NCBI GenBank assembly: GCA_002347755.1
Contig: DDXT01000080.1
Location: 1 to 21,176 of the forward strand
DNA: 21,176 bases
DNA from: Caryophanales bacterium UBA2253
GTDB taxonomy: Bacteria; Bacillota_I; Bacilli_A; ML615J-28; CAG-698
Direction: 5' to 3'
Part shown: piece after piece, positions 16,219-21,176 of the stretch
Layout: every line of letters begins with the position of its first letter
Position numbering within the stretch: position 1 is the first letter of the stretch
Position numbers and translations under genes: made by a program
The notes under the pieces: model-generated
Databases searched by the model: none
The model's input: the letters and a program-made list of their open reading frames with translations, nothing else
Told to the model about the DNA's origin: nothing

Positions 16219-17530
16219 TTTTGTTCTCCTTCATAAAGATTGTTGCATAAACTGCCAAATCTTCTCTGGTCAGTTCTTCTTTTTCGCATAGATTATGCGC
16301 CAATCGATCCAAAAGGTCCCGATGCTGGATGAGAATTTGTTTGCTGTTTTCATAACAGTCATCCAATATTTCTTGAAGTTTCATATCAAGATCCAAATAT
16401 TTCGAATCGGAAGCGATTTTTTGATGCAGATCTTCTCTCCTCGGGTATATATATTTCAGATCACTCATGCCATAAGTGATTAACATGTTTTTTGCCGTTC
16501 CGATGGCTTGTTTCAAATCAATTTTCCCGCCATCGTAGAAAGTATTGTATACAATTTCTTCGGCTGCTCTCCCCCCTAAAGCTGTTTTGATGGAATTCAC
16601 CAGATCAGCTTTGCTTTTTAAGTAGCGTTCGTCTTCAAGGAAGGATACGATCCCCCCGCCATATGACCGGGCTTTAATGGTGATCTTATTGATTTTAAGT
16701 TCTGGATTCAGTTGCAAGGAAACCAGGGCATGGCCAGCTTCATGATAAGCTAACACTAATTTCTCAGCTGATGATAGTTTATATGATTTATCGATTATTC
16801 CAAGTTTTAAACGGTCCATGGCTTCTTCGAGGTGCGCGGATGAAATTGTTTCCTTACCGTCACGTATGGACAATAACGCTGCATCATTGATCAAGGAATT
16901 AATGTCTGCCCCGCTGAATTCAACAGCTAATTCCGCGAAATGGTCCAAGTCGATTTGTTCTTCTACTTGGTAATTTTTTAAATACATCGAAAAAATGGCT
17001 AAGCGATCTTCAAAAGATGGCATTTCCAGTTCAATCACTCGGTCAAAGCGTCCCGAACGGATTAGCGGTCGATCAAGATTTCTGATTTGATTGGTGGTTC
17101 CGAAAACAATAACGCCGCAATTTGGCTGAATACCATCCATTTCGATTATCAGTTGTTGCAGAACATCACTTTGATGGCACACTCGATCAATTTCATCAAC
17201 AAAGATAATTGAAGGGGCGTTTTTTCGGGCTGTGTCAAAAATATCCTTTACGACTTTGACCATATCATTTCGGCAATCGTACTCCATGTTCAAGAGCGGA
17301 TAAAACGGGACATGGGCTTCTCCGGCCAAAGCTTTAACAAACAAGGTTTTTCCGGTTCCCGGATCCCCGTGTAATAGTACGCCTTTGGGAAGCCGGGCTC
17401 CGATCCGACTATATTTGTTCGGATTTAACAAGAAATCTTTTATTTCAACGATTTCTTTCTTCTCCTGTTCATACCCAGCTATATCGCTGAAATGATATTG
17501 ACTCACTATTTCTTTCAAATCTTTTTCCAT
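16211..17530 (-). CDS. Soluble FtsH-like AAA+ ATPase/M41 metalloprotease
   Basis: A 439-residue protein aligning with FtsH from the AAA+ module onward; FtsH is normally about 600-650 residues. The N-terminal membrane helices and extracytoplasmic domain are absent: it begins directly at FSDIAGYEQEKKEI. Walker A is GDPGTGKT (55-62), Walker B IIFVDEID (108-115), sensor-1 region FGTTNQ (143-148), and arginine fingers R158 and R161 (IRSGRFDR). The M41 zinc site is HEAGH (263-267) with D339 as likely third ligand, so ATPase and protease look intact. The usual FVG pore loop is not recognisable; the aligned segment reads MEYDCRNDM (82-90). A strong AAGGAGGAAT precedes the ATG. It should degrade a cytoplasmic target, or regulate the coupled nuclease. 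Confidence 0.9.
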   Translation of the reverse strand: MEKDLKEIVSQYHFSDIAGYEQEKKEIVEIKDFLLNPNKYSRIGARLPKGVLLHGDPGTGKTLFVKALAGEAHVPFYPLLNMEYDCRNDMVKVVKDIFDTARKNAPSIIFVDEIDRVCHQSDVLQQLIIEMDGIQPNCGVIVFGTTNQIRNLDRPLIRSGRFDRVIELEMPSFEDRLAIFSMYLKNYQVEEQIDLDHFAELAVEFSGADINSLINDAALLSIRDGKETISSAHLEEAMDRLKLGIIDKSYKLSSAEKLVLAYHEAGHALVSLQLNPELKINKITIKARSYGGGIVSFLEDERYLKSKADLVNSIKTALGGRAAEEIVYNTFYDGGKIDLKQAIGTAKNMLITYGMSDLKYIYPRREDLHQKIASDSKYLDLDMKLQEILDDCYENSKQILIQHRDLLDRLAHNLCEKEELTREDLAVYATIFMKENKND

Positions 17531-17560
17531 ATATTCCTCCTTATGGTTTGATTCGCTTTA

Positions 17561-17566
17561 ATTATA
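17561..17566 (-). promoter_or_regulatory. -10 box upstream of the FtsH-like gene
   Basis: A perfect TATAAT on the minus strand 31 bases before the ATG. The -35 region (about 17584-17589) is poor, fitting an activated or weak promoter. The 13-bp-arm palindrome lies about 35 bases upstream. Confidence 0.5.
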
Positions 17567-17600
17567 CTCATGATTGTGGACATATAAGCGCATAAATAAA

Positions 17601-17628
17601 AAAATATTAGAATAAATTCTAATATTTT
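17601..17628. promoter_or_regulatory. Perfect 13-bp-arm palindrome: terminator or WYL operator candidate
   Basis: AAAATATTAGAAT (17601-17613) and ATTCTAATATTTT (17616-17628) are perfect complements separated by AA. It overlaps the stop codon of the WYL gene. T-runs lie on both sides, so a weak bidirectional terminator is possible, but each arm has only one G-C pair. The half-site AAATATTAGAA recurs at 19765-19775 upstream of the operon's first gene, which favours an operator. Confidence 0.55.
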
Positions 17629-18527
17629 TTGGTGTCTTGAATGTTATGGGCCATTTTTTTGACTTCTATTGCATACATTTCTATCAGTTTATCGGGAGAG
17701 ATGATTTTAATGCTGGAACCCAGACTTAATATTGTATATAGCACTTCTCGCAAGTTGTGGGTTTTTAACTTATATTGCTTTGTGTTCCCCATATCTTGTG
17801 TCAAATCGGTTTTATCGTTAAAGAAATCCTCAACATAATCATTGATTCTCCCCGTTACTTCAATCAAAACCTCGAAAACGTCTCCTCCCCTAAAGATCCC
17901 AAATGAATCATCGGCCATTTCTGCATCAAATAAGTTTTGTTTTATTTTATAAGTTTCATCAAGTTTGGTGATTCCCAAGATGTTGCTGACCTTGTACATT
18001 TTTACCTTGTTGCAGTGAAATGCAAATAAATAGTATTGGTTGCGCTCGATTTTAAAAAAGTATGGTTCAACATCATAGGTTCCTTCGCCATATCGCAAAG
18101 AAAGATAATTGATCTTTATTTTCCGGTTTTGGTCTTTGGCTTCTTGAATGGCGAACAGTTTATATAATGTCTCGTCATCTATGTAATTGTCCCCAATAAT
18201 CATGTTCTGTTTCATTTTGCTGACTATTGAAATCGTTCCGTTGAGAGATTTAAAGACATTCTGGTTGTTACGGACATTAAGGTTAAGTAGTAGGGTCTCC
18301 ATTTGGGAAAGCCCAAGTGATAGATCAAGTTTATCTATCAACTTATAGCCTCCGTTCGACCCGGTTAAACTATCAATGTAAAAACCCGCCATTTCTAAAT
18401 CGTCTCTGTATCGACGGATTTCCCGTTTGCCGACTTCAAGATGATCAGCCAGGCAGTTAATTTTTGTATAACCTTCTTTTCCATTCAAGAAAAAAAGCAT
18501 CTTTAAAGCATTACTAATTTTTGACAT
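17619..18527 (-). CDS. HTH/WYL-domain transcriptional regulator
   Basis: A 302-residue regulator of the PafC/YafY type. A winged helix-turn-helix fills about 1-60 (INCLADHLEVGKREIRRYRDDL then GFYIDSLTGSNGGYKL). A WYL domain follows at about 125-195, with its signature diverged to QYYLFAFHCNKVKMYKVSNI (YYL in place of WYL), and a C-terminal WCX-like extension at about 200-300. WYL domains sense nucleic-acid or nucleotide ligands, and WYL repressors such as BrxR and CapW control phage-defence loci. GGAGG lies seven bases before the ATG. The gene starts 47 bases after the upstream nuclease and precedes the FtsH-like gene, so it can plausibly govern both halves of the block. Confidence 0.88.
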   Translation of the reverse strand: MSKISNALKMLFFLNGKEGYTKINCLADHLEVGKREIRRYRDDLEMAGFYIDSLTGSNGGYKLIDKLDLSLGLSQMETLLLNLNVRNNQNVFKSLNGTISIVSKMKQNMIIGDNYIDDETLYKLFAIQEAKDQNRKIKINYLSLRYGEGTYDVEPYFFKIERNQYYLFAFHCNKVKMYKVSNILGITKLDETYKIKQNLFDAEMADDSFGIFRGGDVFEVLIEVTGRINDYVEDFFNDKTDLTQDMGNTKQYKLKTHNLREVLYTILSLGSSIKIISPDKLIEMYAIEVKKMAHNIQDTKKY

Positions 18528-18574
18528 TTTATTTCCTCCATAGATGGTGAAAAATGAAACTTCAAAATTAAAAA

Positions 18575-19615
18575 CTATAATACTTTAATCTTTTGGATAG
18601 ATACATTCTCTCGTCGGAAACTTATCCTGTTACGATCGTTTATGTCAAAATATAGATAATCTAAATACAGCTTTACTCCATCCCCAAGACAAAGCGGTTC
18701 AGTCAAAGCAAAACTTTTATCTATTTCATCATAATAAGGCATGCAAACCACAGCATGCATTACGAAGTTCTTTGGAACAGTAAAATCCCCTTGAACTTTT
18801 TGACCATACCCATACAATTTCCACCATTTGTCTGTTTTATTTCCCAATTCATTACAAAATAACAATTTTTTTACGCAAACAGCGTAGACAATAGCTTGTA
18901 AAATTGCCTTATCCGGTTTCGTAGCTTCTTCTTTTTTTAATTCAATAACTGCCAGTTCGCTATTTTTTCCTGTCCCAATTCGCGAAATCATATCAATGTT
19001 TCCGGGGTTTTTCGAAGAAAAAACTCCTTGAGTAGTGACATTTGCGGCGGATAAAAATGCGGGCGGTTCAAAAAACCGATTGAACATGCATACGGGTTGT
19101 ATATTGCACAAGTTCCCTTTTTCCTTTTTGCTGTTTTTTAGTAATTTCCATAAGGCTGTCTGAATTGTGGCTTCTTTATTAAAGTGGGTATCATTTTCAA
19201 TATCTCTTTTTACTTGGCCTTTGAAGTGCCTTCTAAAACTTGTGGATACCGGATCATGCCAAGAATACTCTTTTTCCAGGTCTGTGATAAGTTTCATATC
19301 GAATCCATATTTTTCAAGGCTTTCGGCACAATTTTTAAAAAATAGTTTTGGATTGTAGTTCTCATCCATTCCGGTTATTTCTGCGATTTTGCTATCCAAA
19401 TATCGAAAATTAAAACTAATGTTTGGGTTCATTGCATCTCGAATGGGAATGCAAGGAATGATAGCGTTTGGAAGTCTATACCTAAGTTTTTGGTATCCAC
19501 TTTTATTCTTTTGGACTTCATTTACGTATTCATTGAATTTTGTCACTTGTTCTTGCCAATGTTCTTCTAAAATCTTTTCACAATCACCAATAATCTTTTG
19601 GTATTTTTCATTCAT
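18575..19615 (-). CDS. PD-(D/E)XK nuclease-like protein
   Basis: A 346-residue protein with a complete PD-(D/E)XK pattern: NIDMISRIG (D208), LAVIELKKEE (E225, K227) and ILQAIVYA (Q240, Y244), the QxxxY helix of RecB-like nucleases. The first 190 residues are a helical region of unknown role with no recognised domain. The likely activity is DNA cleavage; target and specificity are unknown. I chose the ATG at 19615 because GTGGAGGAA lies upstream and the protein begins naturally (MNEKYQK). A longer in-frame form from 19711 has no such site and would cover the overlapping small ORF. The start overlaps the 37-residue ORF by eight bases (ATGAATGA), so translation is coupled. Confidence 0.75.
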   Translation of the reverse strand: MNEKYQKIIGDCEKILEEHWQEQVTKFNEYVNEVQKNKSGYQKLRYRLPNAIIPCIPIRDAMNPNISFNFRYLDSKIAEITGMDENYNPKLFFKNCAESLEKYGFDMKLITDLEKEYSWHDPVSTSFRRHFKGQVKRDIENDTHFNKEATIQTALWKLLKNSKKEKGNLCNIQPVCMFNRFFEPPAFLSAANVTTQGVFSSKNPGNIDMISRIGTGKNSELAVIELKKEEATKPDKAILQAIVYAVCVKKLLFCNELGNKTDKWWKLYGYGQKVQGDFTVPKNFVMHAVVCMPYYDEIDKSFALTEPLCLGDGVKLYLDYLYFDINDRNRISFRRENVSIQKIKVL

Positions 19616-19721
19616 TGTTTTTTTCCTCCACTTGATTTTTATCAGTGCGGAACAAAAAACCATTTTTAGCTTGTAATTGAACCCGTTTGAAGAAAACGAC
19701 TCTCTTCTCAATCAATTTCAT
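19608..19721 (-). CDS. Small coupled ORF (37 residues) ahead of the nuclease
   Basis: An ATG at 19721 with a near-perfect CAGGAGGGA Shine-Dalgarno and a strong -10 box about 25 bases upstream opens a 37-codon frame. The product is basic (start MKLIEKRVVFFKRVQLQ) and ends in EEKNNE. Its TGA overlaps the nuclease ATG in ATGAATGA. No family is recognised. It may be a leader whose translation sets nuclease output, or a small protein such as an inhibitor of the nuclease. Confidence 0.6.
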   Translation of the reverse strand: MKLIEKRVVFFKRVQLQAKNGFLFRTDKNQVEEKNNE

Positions 19722-19744
19722 ATGTCCCTCCTGTAAACGCTTTT

Positions 19745-19775
19745 ATTATAACACAGTTCAATACAAATATTAGAA
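19745..19775 (-). promoter_or_regulatory. Promoter of the nuclease-WYL operon with an overlapping AAATATTAGAA motif
   Basis: A perfect TATAAT on the minus strand (19745-19750) lies about 25 bases before the small ORF. The expected -35 position (about 19768-19773) is not consensus but falls inside AAATATTAGAA (19765-19775). This is the same 11-mer as the palindrome half-site at 17602-17612, and it is flanked by CAAAT/ATTTG. A regulator bound here would block or replace -35 contacts. Confidence 0.55.
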
Positions 19776-19803
19776 CATTTGGTATTTTTTTTCATTTAAT
19801 CTC

Positions 19804-19861
19804 AAAAAAAGCCCTAATTGTAAGAGAACTAAAAATGGAATCTACAAAATGAGCTTTTTTT
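19804..19861. terminator. Possible bidirectional terminator between the unknown gene and the nuclease operon
   Basis: AAAAAAAGC (19804-19812) and GCTTTTTTT (19853-19861) form a 9-bp perfect stem around a loop of about 40 bases, with T-runs in either orientation. It lies between the end of the 416-residue ORF and the promoter at 19745-19775. The loop is long, so this is tentative. Confidence 0.35.
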
Positions 19862-19880
19862 CATTCACTTTTTCTGTTAT

Positions 19881-21131
19881 TTAAATGGATTCTTTTGCCG
19901 TAATTTCTTTTAACAATCTTTCATACGTTTCTTTTCGCAAATGTGATCTTACAAGATCTAAAGATTCCAGATCGCTGATATTTTTCGAAATCAAAATGTT
20001 TTCAATATTTTCAGAAAACAATCTATGCTTAGCATTTCTTAAAAAGTTATCTACCTGTTCTATTGAAGGCCCTCTCGACTCTTCAGGAAGCATCAATATT
20101 TCCATTATCAGTTCATTTACTGATTCTTCGCTTACTTTTGAATTATATAATGCAATCAAAAGGGAAGGATCCAATTCAAACAGTATTTTTTTCAGTTCGT
20201 TAAACCGTTCTTGCGTGAAATAAGGTATAGCCCAACTCGCTATCCTTTTTTTATACTCAATCCACATCTTTGATATGAAGAAAATGAGCTCTTCATCCAT
20301 AAAAGATTTTAATTCACTAAAGTTTTTCGGCAGAAACTCTGGATTATCGCGGTATTGGGCTTCAAACTCGCTAATGTTGGTTTTGATCGTTTCGCGAATG
20401 CGGCGGTCTGTTTTTCCGTATTTAAAAATAAATTCGGAATCAATAAAAAACCTTTTTTGAAATATGAATTCAATTGCGCTGGGATCTAGACGATCTTCAA
20501 AAAGATCAAGGTTGCCTTTTAAAAACGAACAGCCAAAATTAACCACAAAAAAACGGTTTATTTTTTGTCTTTGCAAAACTATAAAATTCTTTAGTTCTTT
20601 ATACAATCCTTTAGATATTAATATTTCTACTATCAGTTTAAAATCATCCATTGAATATTTCTTGGACATGTTTTGACTGCTTGTAGTAATCAGATCTATT
20701 CCGTAATACAAAGTCTTGGAAATTTTAAAGTATTCGTTGCTGAAACCCTTGATAATTCGGGGGTATAGGTAAACCTCCGGATAACTCGAACAGTCTTCAT
20801 AATACAGTTTAACCCAAATTTCCTCTTTTGCTTTTAAATACTTGGGAACTTGATGTTTCAATTTTGTTTCAAGCCCGCTGGTTTCTTTGTTTCCTTTTTT
20901 TACTACCGGGAGATCTTCTCTGATCGGTTGGATATATTTTTTTTGTTTTCGATACAAAGGAAATCTGTAAGAAAAAAGTTCAATGTCCTGATTAGTTTTG
21001 TTTTTGATACATAAAGTAATTACTGTCTCGCTATTTTTGATATAAAAATCGTCAATAGAAATGTTCAGTTTTTCATTGCTGTTAAAAGTCAATATTAAAT
21101 TAACCAAAAAAGACAGAGTTAATTTCACCAA
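19881..21131 (-). CDS. Large hypothetical protein, 5' end uncertain
   Basis: A frame of up to 416 residues, not recognised. The first 160 residues look beta-rich (ISIDDFYIKNSETVITLCIK, then IELFSYRFPLYRKQ), possibly an Ig-like or C2-like sandwich. From about 165 onward it is helical and charged, with short leucine-rich helices of HEAT/TPR-like look but no clear repeat unit. The start is doubtful: only TTG (21131) or GTG (21128) is available near the N terminus, neither has a Shine-Dalgarno, and the next ATG is far inside. A C/G-rich hairpin lies directly upstream. The gene may have lost its original 5' end. It is AT-rich like its island neighbours and separated from them by a possible terminator. 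Confidence 0.55.
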   Translation of the reverse strand: MVKLTLSFLVNLILTFNSNEKLNISIDDFYIKNSETVITLCIKNKTNQDIELFSYRFPLYRKQKKYIQPIREDLPVVKKGNKETSGLETKLKHQVPKYLKAKEEIWVKLYYEDCSSYPEVYLYPRIIKGFSNEYFKISKTLYYGIDLITTSSQNMSKKYSMDDFKLIVEILISKGLYKELKNFIVLQRQKINRFFVVNFGCSFLKGNLDLFEDRLDPSAIEFIFQKRFFIDSEFIFKYGKTDRRIRETIKTNISEFEAQYRDNPEFLPKNFSELKSFMDEELIFFISKMWIEYKKRIASWAIPYFTQERFNELKKILFELDPSLLIALYNSKVSEESVNELIMEILMLPEESRGPSIEQVDNFLRNAKHRLFSENIENILISKNISDLESLDLVRSHLRKETYERLLKEITAKESI

Positions 21132-21135
21132 TGGG

Positions 21136-21162
21136 GGGATAGGGGGAAATGTGTTCCCCCTG
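21136..21162. repeat. C/G-rich inverted repeat at the right edge
   Basis: On the minus strand AGGGGG and CCCCCT pair around AACACATTT, followed at once by ATCCCCCCA. Runs of five to six G or C are strikingly different from the AT-rich surroundings. It could be the stem of a transfer origin, a terminator or the edge of another element; the window ends here. Confidence 0.45.
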
Positions 21163-21176
21163 AATAGTATTTAACA

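Noticed and set aside
1..21176. CRISPR array, rRNA operon or insertion sequence
   Set aside because: No regularly spaced repeats, rRNA stretches or transposase frames were seen on either strand.

Overview
All supported genes in this window lie on the minus strand, so transcription runs from high to low coordinates. The gene set fits a Bacillota/Mollicutes-related bacterium. It has the Gram-positive nusA-ylxR-ylxQ-infB-rbfA order, a UvrX-type Y-family polymerase paired with a YolD-like protein, and AGGAGG-type ribosome binding sites. TGA reads as stop in the genes seen, which argues against Mycoplasmatales but not against Acholeplasma-like lineages. The exact taxon cannot be fixed from this sequence.

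Region 1 (1-7257) is chromosomal core. A strong promoter (7228-7257) and a structured leader drive nusA, ylxR, ylxQ, infB, rbfA, uvrC and a DEDDh exonuclease, joining transcription elongation, translation initiation, ribosome maturation and DNA repair. rimP, usually upstream of nusA, is absent. Region 2 (7277-10515) is a three-gene cluster with its own extended -10 promoter: an EamA-type transporter, msrA and a lipoprotein amidase with Ig-like repeats. Region 3 (10545-11343) holds a nitroreductase pseudogene with three frameshifts and the terminator behind it. Region 4 (11408-13039) is a UvrX-type polymerase/YolD translesion cassette with a good promoter. It is followed by about 400 bases with little coding content.

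Region 5 (from 13421 to the right edge) looks like an integrated element. At 13421-13465 lies the 3' half of a tRNA-Arg(UCU), cut at the anticodon loop, as tyrosine recombinases often leave at the distal end of an island. From its orientation the element should extend to the right, towards an intact tRNA-Arg outside the window. This region is mostly AT-rich. It carries a DUF2971 protein, a small gene broken by a stop codon, a PGN_0703-like PD-(D/E)XK nuclease translationally coupled to an FtsH-like AAA+/M41 protease without membrane segments, a WYL-domain regulator, a second PD-(D/E)XK nuclease preceded by a coupled 37-residue ORF, and a large unknown protein.

The best candidate for an undescribed system is 15256-19775: nuclease, WYL regulator, soluble FtsH-like protease, nuclease. 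An 11-base motif (AAATATTAGAA) is shared by the two promoter regions of this block. It is a perfect palindrome in one and overlaps the -35 region of the other, so it is a plausible WYL operator. A defence role is inferred from domain content and context, not shown.
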